This document shows positions 1 to 7,867 of a stretch of DNA of 14,270 bases, piece by piece. The notes under the pieces are model-generated. The model was not told the DNA's origin, made no database searches, and saw only the letters and a program-made list of their open reading frames with translations. Source of the DNA: CAZRHR01 sp964599915 (GTDB lineage Bacteria > Bacteroidota > Bacteroidia > CAIKAF01). The stretch covers positions 1-14,270 of the forward strand of contig CAZRHR010000065.1 of assembly GCA_964599915.1 (NCBI GenBank). The letters run 5' to 3'. Positions within the stretch are counted from its first letter, which is position 1. The number at the start of each line of letters is the position of its first letter. The position numbers and the translations under genes were made by a program.

Positions 1-11
1 CAATAAAAGCC

Positions 12-251
12 ATGAAGGATGAGGTAATACATGAAACCACTTTAGAAAAGGTGTATGAACGCGTTTTGGGCATCTTGGAAAAGGCCCTTTCTCATCATCC
101 ACAGGGATTGACGGCTTGTTTGTACCAGACGGATATACCGGAGCAATGGCTTCGTGACCAAACTTTGTCACCACAGCTTTTAACCCAAGCTATCCTGTGG
201 AGAACCTTACAAAAAGTGGTTTATAGAAAACAATTTTCGAATCCTGCATAA
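12..251 (+). CDS. small protein of unknown function
   Basis: A 79-residue ORF that starts with ATG and ends 33 bases before the preferred start of the histidine kinase. I do not recognise the family. The protein is soluble in appearance, with no signal peptide or membrane segment. The N-terminal part (about residues 8-30) looks helical and charged. A middle part contains LYQTDIPEQWL, and the C-terminus (about 58-75) is helical and basic, with TLQKVVYRKQF. There are no Cys pairs or obvious catalytic residues. Its close position upstream of the kinase on the same strand suggests cotranscription, but nothing shows a functional link. Coding potential is supported by an uninterrupted frame ending tightly against the next gene. 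The sequence before the start is only 11 bases long, so its promoter and any upstream neighbour cannot be judged. Confidence 0.7.
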   Translation: MKDEVIHETTLEKVYERVLGILEKALSHHPQGLTACLYQTDIPEQWLRDQTLSPQLLTQAILWRTLQKVVYRKQFSNPA

Positions 252-284
252 ATTTTGCTTAGTTTAATCGGGAATAAAAATGGC

Positions 285-3200
285 ATGCCAAAAAGGGCTT
301 GGAACATCGGGTCGGGTTTATTATGGAGCGGAATGGCTTTTTTGCTTTTTCTGCTTGTGGGCGGTTTTTTGGGTGCCATTCGGCAGGATAAATCTTGGTA
401 TGTAGCGCAAACGCTGAATGTTCGTGAAGAACTTCGTGAAAAAGAGCGGCGCACCATGCAACTCATTCAGGATTTTACGGCTCACCCGGAATGGCATCTA
501 GACCTGGCCGCTTTAGGCGAAGAAGAGGGTATTTTTTTATTTGTCTATCGTAATGATACTTTGGTGCAATGGTCCACGGCCCGCGTACCTATGCCTCAGT
601 ATAGTTTCGATGATGATTTCCTTTTGGATGTGATGAAACTCCGAAACGGCTGGTACAGGGTGGTTCGACAAGCTCATGGACCTTATACCATTGTAGGCCT
701 TATTCTTGTAAAAAGGGACTATTTCATTAACAATGAATTTTTGGTGGATGGATTTGTGGAGGATTTTGGTTTAGATAAGGAAGTACAATTGGCCGTGGAT
801 CCGTTTGCTTCGGATTTTCATGTAACCAATCAACAGGGCCGTTTTCTTTTTGCCTTGGTATTTGATCCTGAAGGGGAAGGTAAGCTACGTTTTGCCTCTT
901 TGGCCGGTTTTTCTTTTCTCATGGCCCTCTTCGCTTTTTTATATTTTCTGTACCAATTAGGCTCGTTACGGTACTTCCGAAAGCGACCTGTGGCCCATAT
1001 TATCCTTTTTACGGTCTTTGTACTCCTTTTGAGGTGGCTTAACCTTCATTTTCGTTTTCCGAATGTGCTATATGAGCTTACCCTATTTAATCCGGAAATC
1101 TTTGCTTCCTCAGCGTTTTTACCCAACCTTGGAGATTTCTTGTTGCATGTGATTTTATTGACCGCTTGGTTGGTACTTGTTTTTGTCAACCTTTCAAAAT
1201 ATCGTTTCCGCTCACCCCAAATACCCGCGGTAAAAGGATGGATTCTCTTTTTCGGGTCGCTTGCCGCTGTTTTTTCTTTTTGGGTTCATCACCTCATCCG
1301 AACCCTTATTTTCGACTCTAATTTATCCTTTGACCTGTCCAATATCTTAGACCTTTCAGGCTATTCTTTTATTGGCTTTAGTCTCATTACCCTTTTGCTG
1401 GTAGATTACTTCATCATCATCCATTTTTGTTCCAAAATGTTGGCACGGGTCATTCGGCCCTCTTGGCCCATGCTCCTTATTTTAACCTTTTTGCCCTTTT
1501 TGGTCATTGCCCTGATGGGTTTCCTGGCCAACCAACTGGATTTTCTTTCCCTTTTATTGCCTTATTTTATTTTTGTCTCTGTGCTGTGGGTGCATTTTCG
1601 CCCGAAACCCGTCCTGGACTTTTATGCCTTTTTACCCGCATTGGTCTTGTTCTCCGGCTTTGCCACCTACCTGCTGTGGAATTTGAATACCGAAAAGGAG
1701 CATGAACAAAGAAAAGTGCTGGTGGTGAAAATAGCTGAGGAGCAGGACCACGTGGCTGAGTTTTTGTTTCGGGAGGCCTCTGCAGCCATTCGGCGGGACC
1801 CGGTGATTCGGCACCATTTGTTTGCCAATTACAGGTCCTATCCCTATGAATTATTTGAGCGCATTGCCCAACGCTATTTTGCAGGCTATTGGAGCAAATA
1901 TGCCTTGGTGATTATGCCAGTAGATGAAGAGGAACTTCATGAGGTAGAAAAAGGCACTTGGTATGCTGACCCGGATCTGGCCGATTATGAAAATGCCATT
2001 CAAAAATTTGGTATTCCCACGGCCAGTCCGGAATTGTTTTTTCTCGGAAATGCCTATGGGAAAGTTAGCTATATTGGTAAAATTAGGGTGGAAAAACGAG
2101 AAGGGCAGGATACCCTGGTGAAGTACATTTACCTTGAATTTATTTCAAAAATGGTTACCCAAGTGATGGGTTTTCCTGAATTGTTGCTGGACCAATCGGT
2201 GATTCGCCCGGTGCATCTCGGTAATTATAGCTATGCCATTTACAAAGAGGGACGCCTTTCTGTGTCTGCCGGAGGATTTTCTTTTCCGATTGACCAATCG
2301 GTCTTTGGATTTACGGGCGAGGACCTTGCCTTCTTAGATTTCAACGGCTTTAATCACCTGATTTACCGCGTGAGTCCTGAACGCACCATTGTGGTGAGTT
2401 TACCTCACCCAAGGTTTTTGGACATCCTAAATCCCTACGCGTATTTATTGCTGTATTTCAGTTTTATCCTCTTTTTGTTTGTGACCTATCGGTACTATTT
2501 TCACAACAAAGGGCAGGGCCTTCGACTTACCCTCAAAGGGCGAATTCAGCTCACTATTTTATTGATTTTATTGGTTTCTCTGGTGCTGGTGGGTTTAGGG
2601 ATTCACGACTTCATTACCACCCAATTCGACAGGAAAAACCGTGGAACCATTGAGGAAAAAGTCAATGCCATCCTTTCAGAATTGAAAACCGAGCTGGAGG
2701 GCGGCACCAGGTCCTTACAGCATCGGGAATCTTTGAATTATGTTTTGACCCGTTATGCCAACATTTTCTTTACCGATATCAACCTGTATGATGCTAACGG
2801 CATGCTCATGGCCAGTTCCCGGGAAGGAATTTTTAATGAAGGCTTGGTCGCCAGACAAATGGACCCAAGGGCTTACGATGAATTGGCAACGAAAAAGCAA
2901 CCTAAGTTCTTGCATAAGGAGCGCATTGGCAAATTTCAATACCTATCTGCTTATGCCGTATTTCGCGACAGAGATGGAAATGTGATTGGGTATGTGAACC
3001 TTCCTTATTTCCTCAGGCAAAATGACCTGCGCGAAGAATTGTCTTCTTCTCTATTGGCCTTGATTAATATTTACAGCTTACTTATCGTGGCTTCTATGGC
3101 CGTAAGTCTATTGATGGCCAATCGATTGACTACGCCTTTGTCCATTTTACAAGAAAAAATTTCCCAGTTGAGATTGGGACGGAAGAACGAGATCATCGAT

Positions 3201-3968
3201 TATCGAGGTCAAGATGAAATTTCAGGCCTTGTTTCGGAATACAACCGCATGGTTCGCGAGTTGGAACAAAGTGCCGCTTTGCTGGCCAGAAGCGAACGTG
3301 AATCCGCTTGGAAGGAAATGGCACGGCAAGTAGCCCATGAGGTGAAAAATCCCCTCACACCTATGAAATTGAGTGTGCAATATTTGCTTAAAGCCTGGGA
3401 AGATGGCAAACCGGATTTTGATGATCGCCTTCGCCGATTTAGGGATGCCATGCTAGACCAGATTGAAACACTTTCAGCCATTGCATCCGAGTTCTCGTAT
3501 TTTGCCAAACTTCCGGAAACCCACCCCGTTCAGTTGGACTTAATTCTTTTGGTGGACAATTGTGTCGCCTTTTTTAGAAACAACGAGGAAGATGTGGCCA
3601 TTTCACTAGAAACCGGAAATTTAACGCAGGCCATGGTAAAAGTAGACCGTGACCAAATGCTTCGGGTTTTTAATAATTTGATTAGAAATGCTTTGCAGGC
3701 AATACCCCCAGGCCGAGAAGGGAAAGTGGTTATTCGTATGTTTACGAAAGGCGACCATATCTGGGTAGAAGTGGCAGACAATGGCATGGGCATCCCCGCA
3801 GATATTCGGGAAAAAATCTTTGCGCCCAATTTCACCACCAAAGGTTCCGGAATGGGATTAGGTTTGGCCATGACCCGTACCATTCTTGAAAATGTGGATG
3901 GAGTCATTGATTTTACCACTGAGGATGGACAAGGCACCACCTTCCGGATTCGTTTGCCCAAAGCCTGA
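285..3968 (+). CDS. NtrY-like multi-pass sensor histidine kinase with HAMP domain
   Basis: Membrane sensor kinase of a two-component system. It autophosphorylates on His and passes the phosphate to a response regulator not encoded here. I use the ATG at 285 (1227 residues); a TTG at 255 in the same frame would add 10 polar residues and is less likely. Hydrophobic segments lie at about 11-32, 203-228, 237-257, 283-305, 318-343, 360-384, 394-417, 420-438, 446-466, 720-743, 755-776 and 921-944. Loops of about 170, 250 and 140 residues between helices 1/2, 9/10 and 11/12 would all face the periplasm. HAMP follows at about 945-1000, then the H-box HEVKNPLTPM (His1018), N-box FNNLIRNAL (about 1129-1137), DNGMGIP (1165-1171), NFTTKG and GSGMGLGL (1187-1194). 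The HEVKNPLTP form is typical of NtrY/AtoS-type kinases. The kinase class is secure; the signal is unknown. Confidence 0.93.
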   Translation: MPKRAWNIGSGLLWSGMAFLLFLLVGGFLGAIRQDKSWYVAQTLNVREELREKERRTMQLIQDFTAHPEWHLDLAALGEEEGIFLFVYRNDTLVQWSTARVPMPQYSFDDDFLLDVMKLRNGWYRVVRQAHGPYTIVGLILVKRDYFINNEFLVDGFVEDFGLDKEVQLAVDPFASDFHVTNQQGRFLFALVFDPEGEGKLRFASLAGFSFLMALFAFLYFLYQLGSLRYFRKRPVAHIILFTVFVLLLRWLNLHFRFPNVLYELTLFNPEIFASSAFLPNLGDFLLHVILLTAWLVLVFVNLSKYRFRSPQIPAVKGWILFFGSLAAVFSFWVHHLIRTLIFDSNLSFDLSNILDLSGYSFIGFSLITLLLVDYFIIIHFCSKMLARVIRPSWPMLLILTFLPFLVIALMGFLANQLDFLSLLLPYFIFVSVLWVHFRPKPVLDFYAFLPALVLFSGFATYLLWNLNTEKEHEQRKVLVVKIAEEQDHVAEFLFREASAAIRRDPVIRHHLFANYRSYPYELFERIAQRYFAGYWSKYALVIMPVDEEELHEVEKGTWYADPDLADYENAIQKFGIPTASPELFFLGNAYGKVSYIGKIRVEKREGQDTLVKYIYLEFISKMVTQVMGFPELLLDQSVIRPVHLGNYSYAIYKEGRLSVSAGGFSFPIDQSVFGFTGEDLAFLDFNGFNHLIYRVSPERTIVVSLPHPRFLDILNPYAYLLLYFSFILFLFVTYRYYFHNKGQGLRLTLKGRIQLTILLILLVSLVLVGLGIHDFITTQFDRKNRGTIEEKVNAILSELKTELEGGTRSLQHRESLNYVLTRYANIFFTDINLYDANGMLMASSREGIFNEGLVARQMDPRAYDELATKKQPKFLHKERIGKFQYLSAYAVFRDRDGNVIGYVNLPYFLRQNDLREELSSSLLALINIYSLLIVASMAVSLLMANRLTTPLSILQEKISQLRLGRKNEIIDYRGQDEISGLVSEYNRMVRELEQSAALLARSERESAWKEMARQVAHEVKNPLTPMKLSVQYLLKAWEDGKPDFDDRLRRFRDAMLDQIETLSAIASEFSYFAKLPETHPVQLDLILLVDNCVAFFRNNEEDVAISLETGNLTQAMVKVDRDQMLRVFNNLIRNALQAIPPGREGKVVIRMFTKGDHIWVEVADNGMGIPADIREKIFAPNFTTKGSGMGLGLAMTRTILENVDGVIDFTTEDGQGTTFRIRLPKA

Positions 3969-4042
3969 GCATCCCAAGCAACATTTCAGAGGCATGCGGG
4001 TTACATATTCATTAGACCAAAAAACAAGATGCCATGATAGAA

Positions 4043-4050
4043 AAGGAAGA
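4043..4050 (+). promoter_or_regulatory. Shine-Dalgarno-like site deciding the epimerase start
   Basis: AAGGAAGA lies before the ATG at 4055, with 7 bases between AAGGA and the start codon. The earlier in-frame ATG at 4034 has no such site. The 4055 start also leaves a short lead into the GGTGLIG nucleotide-binding loop, as is usual in this family. Confidence 0.5.
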
Positions 4051-4054
4051 AACC

Positions 4055-4957
4055 ATGCATTCAGGGACGCCTCGTCGGTGGTTACTGGCCGGCGGAACCG
4101 GATTGATTGGTCGCCGATTGACCGATGCATTGCGGTCGCGCGGGCATGAAGTAAAAGTCTTGAGTCGAAAAGGTCCGGGCGGGTGGTCCCCAGGAGAAAA
4201 GCCATTGTCTCTTGAGCTTTTAAAAGATGTGGATGTAGTGGTGAATTTGTCTGGTGCTTCCGTTGGAGAAGGACGATGGACCGCAAAAAGGAAGAAGGAA
4301 CTGCTAGAGAGCAGAATTCAGCCCATTGCTACGCTGGAAGAGGCATTGAGCCAATTGGATACCAAGCCGTTTTTTATACAAGCCTCAGCCATTGGTTACT
4401 ATGGTTTTGAACAAACAGAGCCATTTTTTACAGAGAAGTCCCAGCCCGGTAAGGATTTTTTGGCAAGACTTTGTGTGGATTGGGAAGCGGCAGCGCACAC
4501 CTTGCAGCCCGTGACGGCCGGCCTTTCCATCTTGCGTATAGGCGTTGTTTTGGATGCGCAGGGCGGCGCATTGCCCAAAATGTTGGCGCCTGTTCGATGG
4601 TTTGCCGGTGCTGCTCCCGGTTCGGGCAACCAAGGCATTTCATGGGTGCATGTGGACGATGTGGTTGCGGCCATTTTATTTGTAGAAGCACATCGGCACC
4701 AAGGCGTTTTCAATCTGGTCTCTCCCGAACCCCAATCCATGACGCAGTTTATGCGTGAGGCCGCAAAGCAATTGCATCGACCATTTTGGCCATTTCCTAT
4801 TCCCGCTTTTGTATTGAATTTGGCTATGGGTGAGCAGGCTGACTTGGTGGTTAAAGGCAGTCTGGTAAAACCCACCCGACTTTTGGATGTTGGTTATGTA
4901 TTTCAGTTCTCAAAGTTGCCGGATGCGCTAAAGAATCTCGTTACTTTGCAGGCATGA
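4055..4957 (+). CDS. TIGR01777 family NAD(P)-dependent epimerase (SDR superfamily)
   Basis: A 300-residue atypical short-chain dehydrogenase/reductase of the TIGR01777 / YfcH / SDR39U1 type. Its substrate is not known in bacteria. The N-terminal Rossmann loop LLAGGTGLIG (residues 10-19) shows the GxxGxxG dinucleotide-binding pattern. VVNLSGASVGEGRW follows, then SAIGYYG (111-117), which carries the family's conserved Tyr. GNQGISWVHVDDV (192-203 area; SWVHVDD at 196-202) is the family signature. The C-terminal segment PFWPFPIPAFVLNLAMGEQA onward matches the DUF1731 tail. An upstream ATG at 4034 would add seven residues. The stop codon overlaps the start of the ABC exporter gene as ATGA, so the two are probably translationally coupled. 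Old annotations sometimes call this family a SulA-like cell division inhibitor, which the sequence does not support. Cytosolic. Confidence 0.92.
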   Translation: MHSGTPRRWLLAGGTGLIGRRLTDALRSRGHEVKVLSRKGPGGWSPGEKPLSLELLKDVDVVVNLSGASVGEGRWTAKRKKELLESRIQPIATLEEALSQLDTKPFFIQASAIGYYGFEQTEPFFTEKSQPGKDFLARLCVDWEAAAHTLQPVTAGLSILRIGVVLDAQGGALPKMLAPVRWFAGAAPGSGNQGISWVHVDDVVAAILFVEAHRHQGVFNLVSPEPQSMTQFMREAAKQLHRPFWPFPIPAFVLNLAMGEQADLVVKGSLVKPTRLLDVGYVFQFSKLPDALKNLVTLQA

Positions 4958-6735
4958 AAGAAAAAGCCACCCGGCGCATGAGCGCCAAAGCCCTGCGCAG
5001 ATCTTTTCGTCTTTTTTCTTTTGCTGCCCCATGGAGGGCGCATTTCTGGGTGGGCATGGTCTGTTTGCTCATTTCTTCCGTTAGCTCCTTGGCCTTGTTT
5101 TCCAGTATGGGAAAACTCATTGACGCCCAAATTGGGGTGAAGCCGGACATGGTTTTAGAGATTTTGGGTTGGATTGGAATCATTCTGGTGGTGCAAGTCA
5201 TAACTGCGTATTTGCGGATTTACACTTTTGCCATTGTGTCCGAGCATACCGTAGCCAGGATTAGGAATGAAGTGTATGGCCGACTCATCCGCCTTCCCAT
5301 GGATTATTTTGCGAAGCATAGGGTAGGGGAGTTGAACAGCCGAATCAGTTCAGACATTGCTTCTATTCGAGATTCCATGACCACCTTTTTGGCAGAATTT
5401 ATACGACAAACGGTAACGGTGGTGGGCTCGGTGGTGATTTTATTGACCACGTCCGTAAAGTTGGCGCTTTTTATGGTGGGTACGCTACCTGTAATGGTAC
5501 TGGTGGCGGTGATTTTTGGGCGTAAAGTGAGGAAACTATCCAAGCAAGCCCAGCAAGAAGTGGCAGATGCTTCTACAGCGGCTGAAGAAACCCTGCAAGC
5601 CATTGCTACGGTGAAAGCTTTTTCGCGTGAACCTTATGAATCGAAGAGATATGCCACTATAAATACGTCGATCATTGCTACAGGGCTGCGTAATGCCGTT
5701 TGGCGCGGTTCTTTTGCCTCTTTCATTATTGTGTTCATTTTTGGTGCCGTTGCCGCCATTGTTTGGTTTGGTTCAGGGATGGTGGGTTCCGGAGAAATCT
5801 CTCAGGGCGATTTGTTTCAATTTTTCCTTTTATCTGTTTTTATGGCCGGTTCCGTAGGTGGGCTTGCAGATACCTATGGCCAAATTCAAAAGGCTGTGGG
5901 TGCTACCGAACACTTATTGGATATTCTGGAAGAACATCCGGAGCAAGCCGGGGATACCCTGGTTACCCCGTCTTCTAAGTTTAAAGGGAAATTGGTACTG
6001 GAGCATGTAAGTTTTACTTATCCTACCGAGGGAGCGCAGCCTGTTTTGCAGGAATTAGATATGACCATTGAGGCAGGTCAAAAAGTCGCGGTGGTGGGAG
6101 CCAGCGGGGCCGGTAAATCTACGTTAGCGCATCTATTGTTGCGCTTTTACACACCCCAAAGCGGGACCATTTATCTGGATGGTGTGGATGCCTCAACAAT
6201 GCCGTTGGAAGTGTGGCGAAGTGCTTTTGCCTTGGTTCCACAAGATATTCTACTTTTTGGAGGCACCTTGTTTGACAACATTCGTTACGGTCGGCTGGAT
6301 GCTACCCAAGAAGAAGTTGAAGAGGCTGCGAAAAAGGCCTATGCCCATGATTTTATCCTGAGTTTTCCTCAGGGTTATCAAACGGTGGTGGGAGAACGCG
6401 GCACCCGACTTTCCGGTGGGCAAAGACAGCGGGTGGCCATAGCACGCGCCATTCTCGCAGATCCAGCCGTTTTGGTATTGGACGAAGCCACCAGTGCCTT
6501 GGATGCTGCGTCTGAAAAAGAAGTACAATTGGCTTTGCAAACTTTAATGAAAGGTAGGACCAGTATTGTTATCGCCCACCGGCTTTCTACCATTCGGGAT
6601 GCAGAGCAAATTGTAGTTTTGGATCAGGGAAAAATTGTGGAGCAGGGAAGTCATGACGCCTTAATGGCGCAAAAAGGGCTATATGAAACTTTAGTCAAAC
6701 TCTCAGCCTCACGTGACGAAATACCTGTTTCATGA
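4954..6735 (+). CDS. ABC exporter, fused permease and ATPase (MsbA/BmrA type half-transporter)
   Basis: A 593-residue inner-membrane half-transporter expected to work as a homodimer that exports a lipid, drug or other hydrophobic compound using ATP. A basic N-terminus leads into six hydrophobic segments at about 27-48, 66-90, 145-165, 168-188, 253-275 and 286-305. The ATPase domain (about 345-590) has all canonical parts: Walker A GASGAGKS (382-389), Q-loop VPQD, signature LSGGQ (486-490), Walker B LVLDEA with Asp510 and catalytic Glu511, D-loop SALD, and the switch His542 in AHRLST. The coupling-helix region and TFLAEFIRQ are as in the type IV exporter fold. The gene starts in the ATGA overlap with the epimerase stop and ends in another ATGA overlap with the TerC gene. 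Length is normal and no residue is missing. MsbA (lipid A flippase) is one candidate, but the substrate cannot be read from the sequence. Confidence 0.95.
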   Translation: MKEKATRRMSAKALRRSFRLFSFAAPWRAHFWVGMVCLLISSVSSLALFSSMGKLIDAQIGVKPDMVLEILGWIGIILVVQVITAYLRIYTFAIVSEHTVARIRNEVYGRLIRLPMDYFAKHRVGELNSRISSDIASIRDSMTTFLAEFIRQTVTVVGSVVILLTTSVKLALFMVGTLPVMVLVAVIFGRKVRKLSKQAQQEVADASTAAEETLQAIATVKAFSREPYESKRYATINTSIIATGLRNAVWRGSFASFIIVFIFGAVAAIVWFGSGMVGSGEISQGDLFQFFLLSVFMAGSVGGLADTYGQIQKAVGATEHLLDILEEHPEQAGDTLVTPSSKFKGKLVLEHVSFTYPTEGAQPVLQELDMTIEAGQKVAVVGASGAGKSTLAHLLLRFYTPQSGTIYLDGVDASTMPLEVWRSAFALVPQDILLFGGTLFDNIRYGRLDATQEEVEEAAKKAYAHDFILSFPQGYQTVVGERGTRLSGGQRQRVAIARAILADPAVLVLDEATSALDAASEKEVQLALQTLMKGRTSIVIAHRLSTIRDAEQIVVLDQGKIVEQGSHDALMAQKGLYETLVKLSASRDEIPVS

Positions 6736-7739
6736 AGTGTTTGCAATGGATGACTTTGGCCCATGAAGGCTGGGTCATGGTTTTATTTGGGTTGTTAATT
6801 TTGGTGATGCTGGCCCTCGACCTGGGGCTTGTTAACCGAAAAACTCATGTGGTTTCCAACAAGGAAGCCATCCTTTGGTCGCTTATATGGATTGGTTTGT
6901 CCATGGGCTTTTCAGGATTTTTATGGTGGATCAGTCCTCCAGCGGTAGCCATGGATGTTTTGGTGGAATTTCAAACCGCCTACTGGATTGAAAAGGCCCT
7001 GTCTGTGGACAATCTTTTTGTATTCATTTTGGTTTTTCAATATTTTAATGTGCCGAGTGAATACCACCATAAGGTGCTATTTTGGGGTATTTTGGGCGCC
7101 ATTGTGATGCGTGCTTTGTTTATTTTCACCGGAACTGAGCTCATTGGAATGACCTATTTCCCCGAATTTACGGTAGGTGAACATCGCTTTCGAGTGAATG
7201 GGCTGCTCACTGTTTTCGGGCTTTTTTTAGTTTTCGCCGGGGTGAAATCCGCTTTTGTGCCCTCCGAAGATGATGGAGAAAAGGATTTTAGTAAAAGCCC
7301 TGGAGCCAAAGTCATTTACTTGTTTTTTCGGGTAAGCAAAGAATACCATGGGGATCGATTTTTTACCCGCGAAAACGGAATGCGCTTGGCCACTCCATTG
7401 TTAGTGGTGGTGGGCGTGGTAGAATTCACGGATTTATTGTTTGCAGTAGATTCTATTCCGGCCATTTTTGCCGTCTCAGATCAACCCCTCATTTTGTACA
7501 CTTCTAACATTTTCGCCATTCTTGGCCTAAGGTCTTTGTATTTTTTACTGGCCAATTTCGTGGATCGGTTTAGGTACCTTAAATATGGGTTAGCTTTTAT
7601 TTTGACCTTTATCGGTGTGAAAATGGTATTGGCACCCGTTGTGCACGTTCCTTCCGCTTTGTCTTTGGGTTTGGTTCTTTCCGTGTTGCTCTTTTCTAGT
7701 TTGGTATCTATCCTGATTCCGGAAAAAGGAAACCCTTAA
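6732..7739 (+). CDS. TerC/Alx family integral membrane protein
   Basis: A 335-residue polytopic inner-membrane protein of the TerC family. The related E. coli Alx and some Bacillus members take part in manganese export or homeostasis, and others go with tellurium resistance clusters. The two characteristic acidic membrane motifs are present: EKALSVDNLFVF (Glu87, Asp93, Asn94) and EFTDLLFAVDSIPAIFAVS (Glu231, Asp234, Asp240), followed by TSNIFAILGLRSLYFLL. About eight to nine hydrophobic segments are visible. The start used is the ATG in the ATGA overlap with the ABC gene; the ATG at 6750 is an alternative that loses six residues. No other ter genes are nearby, so a metal-ion role is more plausible than tellurite resistance. 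There is no manganese riboswitch directly upstream, as expected for an operon-internal gene. The stop codon shares TTAA with the convergent Feo-linked gene. Confidence 0.94.
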   Translation: MKCLQWMTLAHEGWVMVLFGLLILVMLALDLGLVNRKTHVVSNKEAILWSLIWIGLSMGFSGFLWWISPPAVAMDVLVEFQTAYWIEKALSVDNLFVFILVFQYFNVPSEYHHKVLFWGILGAIVMRALFIFTGTELIGMTYFPEFTVGEHRFRVNGLLTVFGLFLVFAGVKSAFVPSEDDGEKDFSKSPGAKVIYLFFRVSKEYHGDRFFTRENGMRLATPLLVVVGVVEFTDLLFAVDSIPAIFAVSDQPLILYTSNIFAILGLRSLYFLLANFVDRFRYLKYGLAFILTFIGVKMVLAPVVHVPSALSLGLVLSVLLFSSLVSILIPEKGNP

Positions 7740-7864
7740 CCTTTATTTTTTACCTCGCATTTTGCGCAACCTTTTGGATGTTTAAAGGCGTTGCGCCACC
7801 TATATATAAAGTAAGCCGCTGCGATAACGCCCATGCTCCACACCAAAAGGGTTTGTATATCCAT
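7736..7864 (-). CDS. FeoB-associated Cys-rich membrane protein (short)
   Basis: A 42-residue ORF read from the ATG at 7864 to the TAA at 7738-7736. It starts three bases after the feoB stop codon. The protein has one hydrophobic helix (about residues 5-21, LLVWSMGVIAAAYFIY), a basic stretch RWRNAFKHPK, and a C-terminal GCAKC with Cys33 and Cys36. This layout (short, one helix, then a Cys motif, directly after feoB) matches the FeoB-associated Cys-rich family (PF12669), whose role in ferrous-iron uptake is not settled. The CxxC could bind iron or another metal, or be redox active. Usual members carry a few more residues and often more Cys, so this is a minimal example. It probably belongs to the feoAB transcript. 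Its stop overlaps the convergent TerC stop by four bases. Confidence 0.82.
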   Translation of the reverse strand: MDIQTLLVWSMGVIAAAYFIYRWRNAFKHPKGCAKCEVKNKG

Positions 7865-7867
7865 GGT

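Noticed and set aside
255..284. TTG at 255 as the histidine kinase start
   Set aside because: It adds only ten residues before a good ATG at 285 that is followed directly by a basic stretch and the first membrane helix.
3858..4286. Long - strand ORFs inside and at the end of the kinase and epimerase genes (also 3530-3961 and 4399-4875)
   Set aside because: They are antisense to clear coding sequence, have no recognisable domain and show low-complexity compositions typical of shadow frames.
4055..4957. SulA-like cell division inhibitor
   Set aside because: This is a legacy label for the TIGR01777 family; the sequence shows an SDR fold enzyme with an intact nucleotide-binding loop.
6732..7739. 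Tellurite resistance cluster
   Set aside because: Only a TerC family protein is present; no TerA, TerB, TerD, TerE or TerZ is nearby, and this family has wider metal-ion roles.
7764..7796. Inverted repeat GCGCAAC ... GTTGCGC with a 19-base gap, near the TerC/Feo convergence, as a terminator
   Set aside because: The stem is only seven base pairs with a long loop and no T-run on either strand, and it lies inside the 42-residue coding sequence.
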